A model generated the notes under the pieces. The model was not told where the DNA came from. It saw nothing but the letters and a program-made list of their open reading frames with translations, and made no database searches. Below, one piece after another: positions 7,503-16,583 of a DNA stretch of 64,000 nucleotides. Location of the stretch: contig NZ_AP018694.1 in NCBI RefSeq assembly GCF_009689585.1, positions 4,455,501-4,519,500 of the forward strand, in the 5' to 3' direction. The position numbers were made by a program, and so were the translations under genes. Position 1 is the first letter of the stretch; every line of letters begins with the position of its first letter. The stretch is from Aquipluma nitroreducens (lineage in GTDB: Bacteria > Bacteroidota > Bacteroidia > Bacteroidales > Prolixibacteraceae).

Positions 7503-9821
7503 ATGCACCTTTCCGAATCTGATACCCGTGCCAAACACATTGACCCTAAACTAAAAGAAAGTGGATGGGAAGAGTTTGTAATTCGCGAGCATTATTTTAC
7601 CGATGGAAGAAAACTTCTGGGAGGTAAACGGGGTCAACGACTTTTTGCCGATTACCTGCTTCGCTATAAAAACACCAACCTTGCCATCATTGAAGCCAAA
7701 AAACTGGGCAAACATCCAACGGATGGGCTGCAACAGGCTATCCGGTATGCCGACAAACTAAAGGTGAAATTTATTTTTGCTACCAACGGCGAGAAGATTT
7801 ACCAGTTTGATATGAGAACAGGAACAGGTGATTATATCGACAGTTTTCCTACGCCTGAAGTACTTTTTCAGGAATCGGTTGATAACCTTACTTCACTGAA
7901 GAAGCAACTTCTTGGTGTTCCTTTTTATTTGGTGGGCGACAAACAGCCCCGGTATTATCAGGAAATAGCCGTGAACAAAGCCATTGAAGCCATTGCCGAT
8001 GACAAAAAACGGGTTTTGCTGACCCTGGCCACCGGAACCGGAAAAACTTTTATTGCTTTTCAGATTGCACACAAATTACTGACGGTTAAATGGAATTTAG
8101 ACCAAGCCGACCGTCGCCCCAAAATATTGTTTCTGGCCGACCGCAATATCCTGGCCGATCAGGCCATCAATACCTTTAACGATCCGTACGAAAAAGATTT
8201 GGTCAAAATTGATGGCTCTGAAGTCCGCGCCCGAAACGGAATTGTACCCACCAATGCTTTTATCTTCTTTGCCATTTATCAGGCCATTAGTGAAAAGGAG
8301 AATATCGATGGTTATTTCAGGCAGTACCCCAAAGACTTTTTCGACCTCATTATTATCGACGAGTGTCATCGAGGAAGTGCCAACGAAGTAGGTTCGTGGC
8401 GCGAAATTCTTGATTATTTTGGTTCTGCTGTTCATCTGGGATTAACAGCAACGCCCAAACGTGATGACAATGTGGACACCTATAATTACTTCAAAAAACC
8501 AGTTTACGAATATTCGCTGAAAGACGGCATCAACGATGGTTACCTGAGTCCTTACAAGGTTAAAAAGGTACGGACCAATATTGACAGTTACATTTATACC
8601 GATGCCGACAAGGTGTTGGAAGGTGCTGTAGAAGACCGACGGGTTTATCGAAAACGGGACTTTAATCGGGTGATTATTATCCCCAAACAAATTGAACTGG
8701 TTGCACAAGCTATACTCGACAACATCAACCCGATGGATAAATCCATTGTTTTTTGTGTCGATCAGCCCCATGCGCTGAATATGCGCGATGCCATCAATAA
8801 ATTCAAAAAAGTAAGCGACCCAAATTATTGCGTACGCATTACCAGTGACGAAGGAAAACCTGGACGCGATTTATTGGAACTGTTTCAGAACAACGACCGC
8901 GATATTCCGGTAATTCTTACCTCGTCGCAAATGCTTACTACGGGCGTGGATGCCCGAAACGTGCGGAACATTATCATCGTTCGCGAAATTGAATCGATGG
9001 TAGAATTTAAGCAGATTGTTGGGCGTGGAACCCGCTTGTTCGAAGGCAAAGACTTCTTTACCATTATCGACTTTTCGGAAGAAGCTACCGACCATTTTTA
9101 CGATCCTGATTGGGACGGTTTGCCTGAAGGTGAAACCGGCGAGGGTGGAACACGAACCGGAGGAAACACCGGAGGTGGCGGTGGCGGAAATACCGGCGGT
9201 GGAGAAGAACCGCCACCCAGACCGCCACGACCACCCAAAATTGTAATCGAACTTTCGAATGGCCGAAAACTGAAGGTGTTGGATATTGAAACCCGATACA
9301 TCGACGAAAGCGGGAAACCATTGACAACATTGCAGTTTCTTGAAAAACTGATCGGCTTTATACCCGATTTATACCAAAGCGAAGACGATCTGCGTAAGCT
9401 GTGGTCGAAGCCCGAAACCAGAGAAGAATTGCTTATTAAGTTGGCCGAATCGGGAATTGACGAAGAACAGCTCGACATTCTGAAAAAGATTTTTGAAGCC
9501 GAAAACAGCGATATCTTCGATGTCCTTTTGCATATTTCGTACGAGTGTAGTTTGATTACCCGCAGCCAGCGAGCCAAACATGTAAAAGACGACAATGACT
9601 TTTTCGAGGTGTTTAGCAACCTGAAAGCCCGCGATTTTCTGCGCTTTATTCTTGAACGCTACGAAACGGATGGTATCAAAGAGCTGAAACGCGAACGGCT
9701 TTCGTCGCTCATCGAACTCAATAACCTGGGAACTACCAAAGAAGCTTCAACGGTTTTTGGTAGCGCTCAAAACCTGATTGATGCTTTTTATAAATTGCAG
9801 GAAAACCTGTATGCTGTTTAG
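7503..9821 (+). CDS. hsdR: Type I restriction enzyme, R (translocase/endonuclease) subunit
   Basis: 772 residues. The N-terminal nuclease domain shows D50 and E64-A-K66 (PD-(D/E)XK pattern) with Q77-Q78. The SF2 motor follows: Walker A ATGTGKT at 176-182, DECH at 286-289, TATP at 315-318 and a motif VI GRGTR near 505. A Gly-rich linker (about 546-568, GGNTGGGGGG-type) precedes a C-terminal helical EcoEI_R_C-like domain. The length fits the shorter HsdR class. It cleaves DNA after ATP-driven translocation when HsdS recognises an unmethylated site. hsdM and hsdS lie downstream, but two other genes are inserted between hsdR and hsdM, with a 55-base gap after hsdR. Confidence 0.97.
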   Translation: MHLSESDTRAKHIDPKLKESGWEEFVIREHYFTDGRKLLGGKRGQRLFADYLLRYKNTNLAIIEAKKLGKHPTDGLQQAIRYADKLKVKFIFATNGEKIYQFDMRTGTGDYIDSFPTPEVLFQESVDNLTSLKKQLLGVPFYLVGDKQPRYYQEIAVNKAIEAIADDKKRVLLTLATGTGKTFIAFQIAHKLLTVKWNLDQADRRPKILFLADRNILADQAINTFNDPYEKDLVKIDGSEVRARNGIVPTNAFIFFAIYQAISEKENIDGYFRQYPKDFFDLIIIDECHRGSANEVGSWREILDYFGSAVHLGLTATPKRDDNVDTYNYFKKPVYEYSLKDGINDGYLSPYKVKKVRTNIDSYIYTDADKVLEGAVEDRRVYRKRDFNRVIIIPKQIELVAQAILDNINPMDKSIVFCVDQPHALNMRDAINKFKKVSDPNYCVRITSDEGKPGRDLLELFQNNDRDIPVILTSSQMLTTGVDARNVRNIIIVREIESMVEFKQIVGRGTRLFEGKDFFTIIDFSEEATDHFYDPDWDGLPEGETGEGGTRTGGNTGGGGGGNTGGGEEPPPRPPRPPKIVIELSNGRKLKVLDIETRYIDESGKPLTTLQFLEKLIGFIPDLYQSEDDLRKLWSKPETREELLIKLAESGIDEEQLDILKKIFEAENSDIFDVLLHISYECSLITRSQRAKHVKDDNDFFEVFSNLKARDFLRFILERYETDGIKELKRERLSSLIELNNLGTTKEASTVFGSAQNLIDAFYKLQENLYAV

Positions 9822-9876
9822 TAGAGTGAAATTGAACCAACTGAATAAATATCTATCTTTACAATATTCAAAATAA

Positions 9877-11061
9877 ATGAATATGAACAATATAAGAGAA
9901 CATATCTATATAAAAAATCTAGGGCCGATAAACGAGATTGAAATAAATGATTTATTGCCAATTACTTTTTTTATTGGAGATTCTGGAAGTGGAAAGAGTA
10001 CATTAATCAAAACCATCGCTTTGTTTCGTTGGTTAAATAAAATGATCAACATAAGGTCATACCTCAAAAATGTTGGCATATCTAAGTCTCCATTTAGATT
10101 TGTTTCAAATACACTATTAAAAAACAGTGGTATTTTGGATTACTGCAAGTCTGAAACAATCATTAAATATACTTATTCAATAAACGGGAATGATTATACT
10201 ATTGAGTATAGCAACAAATCATTAAAAGGGACTAATATCATTATAGATAAAGAAGATATAAGTTATCAAAAAATAGCTTTTATGTCTGAAATGAGAGTAA
10301 TAATACCTGATTGGGCTGATAGAGGTGCCAGATTTGCTGGAGGCTATTTGAATTTTCACTTCCATGAAAGTTATGGGGCTTTTGATGATGCAACGAATGC
10401 CATTTCAGATTTGAAACTTGACTTTATTGGAATGGAATTTAGTGTTAAAAAATCGGGCAACACAAAAAAGTTTTATCTCAAGCCTTCTATTGGAAAAGGT
10501 AATTATGAGGCTCTCGAATTTAAAAAATCTTCATCAGGAATGCAGTCGTCAATTCCTTTAGCAGTTGTTGCTAATTACTATTCCAAATACTTCGATTACA
10601 GTGCTGCGTTCAGAAATTCAGTGATTCAGTATTTGCTTCAAACTGACAAAATAACATCATTTAAAGAGGCAACAAATTTGTCGGACATGAATAAGCAAAT
10701 TCACTTGCATATTGAAGAACCGGAATTGAGCCTTTATCCGGATGCTCAATGCAAATTGATTAATTTCATTGTAGAACAAAGCTTTATTTCAAATCTGAAA
10801 GACCGGGAGATTACGATGACAATAGCGACTCATAGTCCTTACATTATAAATCAGCTTAATGTTTTGCTTAGGGCACACCAAAGAGGAAAAACATTTGACA
10901 ATGCTGCAATTGATCCAGCTAAATTAGCTGTTTACAGGCTTTATGAAGGAAAATTGCAAAATTTGGTCTCGGTTGATGAAACAACAAAAGAAACGGTCGT
11001 TAATACTTATGATTTATCGGAGACTATCAATGACATTTACAACAACTATGAAAATTTATAG
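9877..11061 (+). CDS. AAA family ATPase (AAA_15/OLD-like), defence-associated
   Basis: 394 residues with an ABC/SMC-type ATPase core: Walker A GDSGSGKST at 34-42, a signature-like SSSGMQSSIPL at about 221-231, Walker B HLHIEEPEL with catalytic E281 (HIEEPE at 278-283), and an ATHSPYI switch with H319. The N-terminal opening (IYIKNLGPINEIEI) is typical of AAA_15/OLD-type proteins in phage defence. The next gene starts five bases after its stop and is the likely effector. Base use is more AT-rich than the flanking hsd genes, which suggests separate origin. It resembles the ATPase half of two-gene systems such as PARIS or Septu, but the partner differs from those. Confidence 0.85.
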   Translation: MNMNNIREHIYIKNLGPINEIEINDLLPITFFIGDSGSGKSTLIKTIALFRWLNKMINIRSYLKNVGISKSPFRFVSNTLLKNSGILDYCKSETIIKYTYSINGNDYTIEYSNKSLKGTNIIIDKEDISYQKIAFMSEMRVIIPDWADRGARFAGGYLNFHFHESYGAFDDATNAISDLKLDFIGMEFSVKKSGNTKKFYLKPSIGKGNYEALEFKKSSSGMQSSIPLAVVANYYSKYFDYSAAFRNSVIQYLLQTDKITSFKEATNLSDMNKQIHLHIEEPELSLYPDAQCKLINFIVEQSFISNLKDREITMTIATHSPYIINQLNVLLRAHQRGKTFDNAAIDPAKLAVYRLYEGKLQNLVSVDETTKETVVNTYDLSETINDIYNNYENL

Positions 11062-11066
11062 CATTT

Positions 11067-11687
11067 ATGTTAGTATTACTTACCGCTGATTTTTGCTCAC
11101 ACTATAACTTACCAGCTCGAATAAAAATTTCACCGAATGATATTCCACTTATTAGTTCAAATGAGAGTAGAATTGCAATTTATGACCATGTTGAAATAAT
11201 TTGTTCCGATAAGGAGAAAGAGAATCTAATTATTGAAAACAATAATGCTTTTGAAATCACAATAATATCTTATGAGAGATTTCATGAACTCACTCAAATC
11301 ACTCATGAAAAGGTCTGCGATTACATATTCTATGACGTCGACAATTCTGTATTTTCATGCTGTGAACTGACCAGTTGCCAGAGTGATTATCTTGAAACTC
11401 ATTTAGTCAATGGTAAACCTGAACAAGGGAAAAGAGCTAAGGCGCATTCTCAACTTGAAACTACAACCAATAAGTTATTAGCCGTTCCTTCAATAACCGA
11501 ATTTATCGGAAAATTCAGATCAAGAACCGCACTTTTTGCTTATAGATTAAGTGAAAATATAAATCAGAATAGTTCTATTGCAAAATCAATCAACGCATTT
11601 AATCGAAATCCAAGCTCGATTAATACTAGTTTAGGTAATGGATTTTATTTCGTTCAGCGAATGTACCCCAACACTTTTGCGGTTTAA
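11067..11687 (+). CDS. Putative nuclease-like partner of the ATPase
   Basis: 206 residues, no signal peptide or membrane segment. I cannot name a family. The segment CDYIFYD (84-90) followed by FSCCELT (96-102) and later KAHSQLETTTNKL (125-137) follows the layout of PD-(D/E)XK folds: an Asp on one strand, E-x-(T/K) on the next and a helix with Gln-Leu. The usual Lys is replaced by Thr102, so activity is uncertain. It starts five bases after the ATPase gene and is AT-rich like it, so the two form one transcription and probably one functional unit. Effector or nuclease role is inferred. Confidence 0.6.
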   Translation: MLVLLTADFCSHYNLPARIKISPNDIPLISSNESRIAIYDHVEIICSDKEKENLIIENNNAFEITIISYERFHELTQITHEKVCDYIFYDVDNSVFSCCELTSCQSDYLETHLVNGKPEQGKRAKAHSQLETTTNKLLAVPSITEFIGKFRSRTALFAYRLSENINQNSSIAKSINAFNRNPSSINTSLGNGFYFVQRMYPNTFAV

Positions 11688-11749
11688 CTTCTTTTATAAA
11701 TCAACAAGTTGATTAACTTTCAATAATTACCTTTTTATTAACAGATTAG

Positions 11750-13228
11750 ATGGAACTTCAACAAAAAATAGATCGAATTACTGATATTCTGCGCCGCGAC
11801 GATGGTATAAGTGGCGCTATGCACTATACCGAACAAATTTCATGGATTCTTTTTCTCAAATTTTTGAACGATTTTGAAGAGGAAAAGGAAGGCGAAGCTT
11901 TGCTCAACAATACCAAATACGAACGGATTATTATCAACGATTTTCGCTGGAATCATTGGGCCTGCCCAAAAACAGACGAAGGAAAGCCAGATGTGGAAAC
12001 ATCCAAGACCGGAGGCGATTTGACCCAGTTTGTAAACGGGCAATTGTTTCCTTATCTGAAAGGGTTTAAAAATAGCCTAAGCGATCTGAAGTCAGTGAAA
12101 TACAAAATCGGGAACATCTTCGAGTTTCTGGATAACCGTATTGCCAGTGGTCATACCTTACGCGAAGTGCTCGATATTATCGACACGCTAAATTTCCAGT
12201 CGCAGGACGAACTGTTTGAGTTGTCGCATGTGTACGAAAACCTGTTGCAGGGAATGGGTAACGACGGCGGTAACTCGGGCGAATTTTACACCCCGAGAGC
12301 TGTCATTAAGGCCGTAGTTGAAGCGCTTGCACCACAACCCGGACAAACGGTTTACGACGGGGCAGCCGGTAGTTGTGGTTTCCTGATAGAAGCGTTTGAT
12401 TACATCATTAACAAGTACCGGAATAAACTATCAACCGAACAATGGCAGTTTCTGCACGAGAATACCTTTTTTGGCAACGAGAAAACGCCACTGGCCTACA
12501 CCATGGGTGTAATGAACATGATTTTGCATGGCATTGAAAGCCCCAATATTTTAAAGCAGAATACGCTTACAGCCAACATTCGCGATATTCAGGAGAAAGA
12601 TCGTTATGATTTGATTGTGGCCAATCCACCTTTTGGAGGGAAAGAAAAACCACAAATCCAACAGAATTTTCCGATACAGAGTAACGCCACCGAATTGCTA
12701 TTTTTGCAGCATTTTATGAAGAGCCTGAAAAAGGGAGGAAAGGCGGCTATTGTAGTACCAGAAGGTATTCTTTTCCAGACCGGTAACGCTTTTAAAAATG
12801 TAAAAGAGGAGTTGCTGGCCAATTTCAATGTGCACACCATTTTGAGCCTTCCGGCAGGCGTTTTTCTACCTTACAGCGGTGTAAAAACCAATGTGCTGTT
12901 TTTCGACCGAACTGGGGCAACTACCGAAATATGGTATTACGAATGCAATCCGGAACAAAAACTAACTAAAAACAAACCGATACAGTATGAACAGTTGCAG
13001 GAGTTTGTTGAACTGGCGACAAAAAGAGCATTGTCTGCAAATTCGTGGCTGGTAAAGGCAACGGAAATTGTAGACACCGATCTTTCGGCTAAAAACCCCA
13101 ACACCAATAACGATATTGACCATTTGCCGCCGCGCGAAATCATGGTACTCATCAAAAGGAACGATAATGAAATTTCCCGCCTGATGGCCGAAGTAGAACA
13201 AATTTTGGAGGAAGGTCATAATGGATAA
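11750..13228 (+). CDS. hsdM: Type I restriction-modification system, M (adenine methylase) subunit
   Basis: 492 residues. An N-terminal HsdM helical domain (to about 160) includes the AMHYTEQISWILFLKFLND segment. The methylase domain has GEFYTPRAVI at 177-186, motif I YDGAAGSCGFL around D203 and motif IV NPPF at 292-295, the N6-adenine catalytic signature. The second residue of motif I is Gly instead of the commoner Pro. It transfers methyl groups from SAM to adenine at sites chosen by HsdS. Its 3' end overlaps hsdS by eight bases, so M and S are co-translated. Confidence 0.97.
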   Translation: MELQQKIDRITDILRRDDGISGAMHYTEQISWILFLKFLNDFEEEKEGEALLNNTKYERIIINDFRWNHWACPKTDEGKPDVETSKTGGDLTQFVNGQLFPYLKGFKNSLSDLKSVKYKIGNIFEFLDNRIASGHTLREVLDIIDTLNFQSQDELFELSHVYENLLQGMGNDGGNSGEFYTPRAVIKAVVEALAPQPGQTVYDGAAGSCGFLIEAFDYIINKYRNKLSTEQWQFLHENTFFGNEKTPLAYTMGVMNMILHGIESPNILKQNTLTANIRDIQEKDRYDLIVANPPFGGKEKPQIQQNFPIQSNATELLFLQHFMKSLKKGGKAAIVVPEGILFQTGNAFKNVKEELLANFNVHTILSLPAGVFLPYSGVKTNVLFFDRTGATTEIWYYECNPEQKLTKNKPIQYEQLQEFVELATKRALSANSWLVKATEIVDTDLSAKNPNTNNDIDHLPPREIMVLIKRNDNEISRLMAEVEQILEEGHNG

Positions 13229-14372
13229 ATTGCCAAAAGGGTGGGAAAACAAGAAACTTATTGATTGTATTGAGCTGATCAATGGGAGGGCATACAAACA
13301 AGAGGAGCTTTTAGATGCAGGAACTCCAGTCTTGCGAATTCAAAATTTGAATGGGGGAAGTAATTGGTATTATTCAAATTTAGAACTACCAAAAAAGAAC
13401 TATTGCTATGCTGGTGAATTGCTATTCGCATGGTCTGCATCCTTTGGTCCGTATATTTGGAGTGGAGAAAAAGCTATCTTTCATTATCATATTTGGAAAG
13501 TAATTTCAAAGCAAAATATTAATGAAAAATTTGCATATTATTTCTTAGAACATTTCACTAAAGAAGTTAGGAACCATACAGTTGGAGTTGCAATGTTTCA
13601 CATTACCAAAAGTAAAATGGAACAAATCCCCATTTATCTTCCGCCTCTTCCCGAGCAAATCCGTATTGTATCCAAGCTCGATACTCTGTTTGGCCGCATC
13701 GACAAAAGCATTGCCCTGCTCGAAGAAAACATCAAACATACAAATGGCTTGACAGCGAGTGTACTAGAGGAGATATTTGTAGATGGGAAAAACTGGGAAA
13801 GACAACCTTTAAATCAAGTCGCCAAAGTCGAAAGAGGTAAATCAAAACATCGCCCTCGAAATGATCAAAAGTTATTTGGAGATTCCTATCCATTTATTCA
13901 AACAGGAGATGTTCGGAGTGCCAATAAATACATTGATAAGTATGAAGTTTGTTATTCTGAGTTTGGATTGAAACAAAGCAGACTTTGGAACAAGGGAACA
14001 ATTTGCCTGACCATTGCTGCAAATATTGGAGATGTTGCAATACTTGGATTTGATGCTTGTTTTCCAGACAGTGTCGTTGGAATAACCCCAAATTCAATGA
14101 ATAATGAATTTCTATATTATTACCTAAAAACACTTCAATTACAATTGGATAAAAAGGCGAATTCGGCAGCACAAAAGAATATCAATCTTAAAATATTAAG
14201 CGAAATTGATGTGCCAGTCCCTTCAATTGAAATTCAAAATAGTATTGCAGACAGGTTTTCACGGTTGGAAGAAAAACAATTTCAAATTCTTTCAGTCCAG
14301 CAATCCAAACTCAATTATCTTAAAGCACTGAAATCAAGTTTGCTTGATCGGGCGTTTAAAGGAGAATTGTAG
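13221..14372 (+). CDS. hsdS: Type I restriction-modification system, S (specificity) subunit
   Basis: 383 residues with two target-recognition domains. TRD1 covers about 1-135 and ends in the conserved LPPLPEQIRIVSKLDTLFGR linker helix; TRD2 covers about 190-335 and ends in a second conserved helix with LKALKSSLLDRAFKGEL at the C-terminus. It determines the bipartite DNA target. The TRDs are more AT-rich than hsdM, as usual for recombining S genes. Only one S gene is present and there is no adjacent invertase, so phase variation by inversion is not suggested. Confidence 0.95.
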   Translation: MDKLPKGWENKKLIDCIELINGRAYKQEELLDAGTPVLRIQNLNGGSNWYYSNLELPKKNYCYAGELLFAWSASFGPYIWSGEKAIFHYHIWKVISKQNINEKFAYYFLEHFTKEVRNHTVGVAMFHITKSKMEQIPIYLPPLPEQIRIVSKLDTLFGRIDKSIALLEENIKHTNGLTASVLEEIFVDGKNWERQPLNQVAKVERGKSKHRPRNDQKLFGDSYPFIQTGDVRSANKYIDKYEVCYSEFGLKQSRLWNKGTICLTIAANIGDVAILGFDACFPDSVVGITPNSMNNEFLYYYLKTLQLQLDKKANSAAQKNINLKILSEIDVPVPSIEIQNSIADRFSRLEEKQFQILSVQQSKLNYLKALKSSLLDRAFKGEL

Positions 14373-14411
14373 AAAAGTATCATAATTGATTAATTTACAA
14401 AATCTTAAATC

Positions 14412-15743
14412 ATGCCATTTTTCGAATTCCTGTCAGATAATGTTTTACGGGGTAAATGTGAAACCAATCATTTCCATATTGTTGTAGCTGATGATATCAA
14501 TACACAAGATCTTCCTTCATTACCACAAAAAACATTGGGAACCTTCATGCATGAATATTTGCATTACATTCAATTTAATGATACTCTATTTGGAATTTCG
14601 TATGGGATGGTTTTCAATAATTATTATGCAACATGTAGGCAATTCTTTTCAGAAAATGACACCCTTGAAATTCCATTAAAAATTCAGGAATTAAATCCTG
14701 TCATTAGAGCAAACGTTGAAAAATATAAGAAATTAAAAGGCACAGTTAAAGATTTTGGAATTAAGATTGACCGAATCGAAATATCTCCATTAGCGATAGA
14801 GGAAGCCAAAAGGAATAAAACTGGGGTCTTTGTCAAAGGTTATGATGGAGAAGGAAGATCTATCGATTTTGAATTTGGCTATTTATGTATTATAGAAGGC
14901 ATGGCTCACCAATTTCAAACGTTTTTTGATCCAACTGTGGAGCATCCTGAAATCCCTTATAATGTCGTTGAAATAATTTGCAGGTCTAATTATCCTGATT
15001 TATTGATAGATGCTAAAATGCTTTTTAGTATTTGTATGTGCTCGCTTATATATACAAATCCATCAACAGGATTCTTCGAGGTATTAGAGATTTTGAGACA
15101 CAACCCCCAATTCAACGGTCGTGATTTGTATCAATATATGATAAAAGGGTCAACTGTAACGAGCGATGGAGTAAAATACACAATTGAAGATATTTTCGTT
15201 GACATGATCACCAATTATGAAGGAAATATAAAAGCTACGATACAAGCGGAGCTAAATTATTATTCGAAAGTATTCAAAAATTGTACTCAAGAGATTAAGA
15301 GTGGCGAAAGCTTATTGTTGAATCTTCTCTACCTGTCTGATATTTCATCAAAAAAATCAGTAGATGAAATTTTAAACTTCTATGGACTCCCATACATCGA
15401 GTTTAATAATTTAACGATGATGCCTGGAAAGCAAAAGAACAAAACCTCATTTTTAGATTTAGCTCGATTGATTGGATTTGAGTTAGTAATTAAGAGATTC
15501 ATTCCCCAAATAGATATCGGAAAATATCCGAAATATGATCCGAAATGTCCTATGTATCACAAATGCAAAAATACATTGTATAAAGAAGGAATCGAAGATC
15601 ACCAAAGAGCCCAAATGTCCGAAGAATGTGAAAACAAACAATGGCAAAAACAAGAAATATGTTTAATGACTATGGCCTTAAAATGGTGCAATATACATGG
15701 TAAAGAAGTCACTCAGAATGAACTTCCAATGAAATATCGATAA
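14412..15743 (+). CDS. Unknown protein with HExxH (zincin-like) motif
   Basis: 443 residues, no signal peptide or membrane segment. Near the N-terminus FMHEYLHYIQF supplies H47-E48-x-x-H51, and IIEGMAHQFQ has E162, a candidate third zinc ligand. The C-terminal 60 residues contain a Cys cluster (CPMYHKC, EEC, EIC, KWC), which may bind another metal. I do not recognise the family. It begins 39 bases after hsdS on the same strand and ends just before the convergent AbiE operon. A cytoplasmic metallopeptidase, possibly an effector in the defence island, is inferred from motif and place only. Confidence 0.6.
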   Translation: MPFFEFLSDNVLRGKCETNHFHIVVADDINTQDLPSLPQKTLGTFMHEYLHYIQFNDTLFGISYGMVFNNYYATCRQFFSENDTLEIPLKIQELNPVIRANVEKYKKLKGTVKDFGIKIDRIEISPLAIEEAKRNKTGVFVKGYDGEGRSIDFEFGYLCIIEGMAHQFQTFFDPTVEHPEIPYNVVEIICRSNYPDLLIDAKMLFSICMCSLIYTNPSTGFFEVLEILRHNPQFNGRDLYQYMIKGSTVTSDGVKYTIEDIFVDMITNYEGNIKATIQAELNYYSKVFKNCTQEIKSGESLLLNLLYLSDISSKKSVDEILNFYGLPYIEFNNLTMMPGKQKNKTSFLDLARLIGFELVIKRFIPQIDIGKYPKYDPKCPMYHKCKNTLYKEGIEDHQRAQMSEECENKQWQKQEICLMTMALKWCNIHGKEVTQNELPMKYR

Positions 15744-15788
15744 GTTAAATGCTAAAAATTGATTTAAATCTACAACGTTAGCCGTAGA

Positions 15789-16583
15789 TTAACCGATTAA
15801 AGGGACAATATTTTCCTCAAACCATTCAAAGGCTTTGTTCTGATCGTATTTTATATCAGGACTTAATAGTCCTTCCATATCTCCCAAAAATAGAGGGGAT
15901 GCTTGTTTCTCCTTTAAATTGTTGGTGAATTCTTTCACCGTCGGAGGTTTGCTTACAACAAACTTCATGTATTCCCGGTAGCAGTGAATAATTCGATCAA
16001 AATTCAGATCAGCATGTTGGCTGGCATAAAACAAATCAAAAAGGTCTCTCCCTTTTTTTCGCTGATATAGTGCCCTTAATTTGGTTCCCAAAAGTTCATC
16101 CAAATAATAAGTTGTAATCTCGCACTTGCCTGAAAACCATTCATTTTCAACTTGAAATGGCATAAGATTCCAGCCTAACAGGTTAAAATGCTCACGGCAA
16201 TTAATTTCAATTTTGAGTTTTAGCCGCTGAACAGGAGCCGCCTCTGAAGTAAAACGGTATAGTATGGTATTGTTGTTCGCTTTAGGTTTTATGACCCGAG
16301 GCTCTTCAAAAAATGCAATCTTTTCTCCAATTCGTTGAAGTATCGGTTTGATAGGACCTTCCTTTATCTGTACAAGGTCAATATCCTCAGAGTATCTAGG
16401 AGCCGGGGTTAGATATAGTTTATACAGTGCTGTTCCTCCACGAAATGCCAGGTTTTCACGCAAAAAATCATCAGAGAAAATTTCAACCAATGCTCTTGAG
16501 ATAATCAGGTCCTGTTCAACCTGGGCATCTGATCTCCAGGCTACCTGATCTTTCCATTTGGCTATGTATGGTCTTGGTATCAT
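15789..16583 (-). CDS. abiEii: AbiEii/AbiGii-type nucleotidyltransferase toxin
   Basis: 264 residues. The nucleotidyltransferase motif is complete: FRGGTALYKLY (G49-G50-T51) followed by RYSEDIDLV with D67 and D69, the DxD metal pair, and a later KLKIEINCRE strand that could supply the third acidic residue. A conserved KLRALYQRKKGRDLFDLF segment is typical of the AbiEii family. These toxins modify tRNA or other targets by NTP transfer and abort phage infection in AbiE systems. The gene overlaps the upstream antitoxin gene by four bases. Confidence 0.93.
   Translation of the reverse strand: MIPRPYIAKWKDQVAWRSDAQVEQDLIISRALVEIFSDDFLRENLAFRGGTALYKLYLTPAPRYSEDIDLVQIKEGPIKPILQRIGEKIAFFEEPRVIKPKANNNTILYRFTSEAAPVQRLKLKIEINCREHFNLLGWNLMPFQVENEWFSGKCEITTYYLDELLGTKLRALYQRKKGRDLFDLFYASQHADLNFDRIIHCYREYMKFVVSKPPTVKEFTNNLKEKQASPLFLGDMEGLLSPDIKYDQNKAFEWFEENIVPLIG

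Noticed and set aside
9098..9619. 173-residue frame on the minus strand inside hsdR
   Set aside because: Poly-Pro/Gly section is the complement of the Gly-rich linker; the plus-strand hsdR is complete with all motifs.
9877..11687. Assignment of the ATPase pair to PARIS or Septu
   Set aside because: The partner shows neither a TOPRIM (AriB) nor an HNH (PtuB) signature.
13221..14372. Phase-variable hsdS by inversion
   Set aside because: Only one S gene, no partial second S gene or adjacent recombinase, no long inverted repeats within it.
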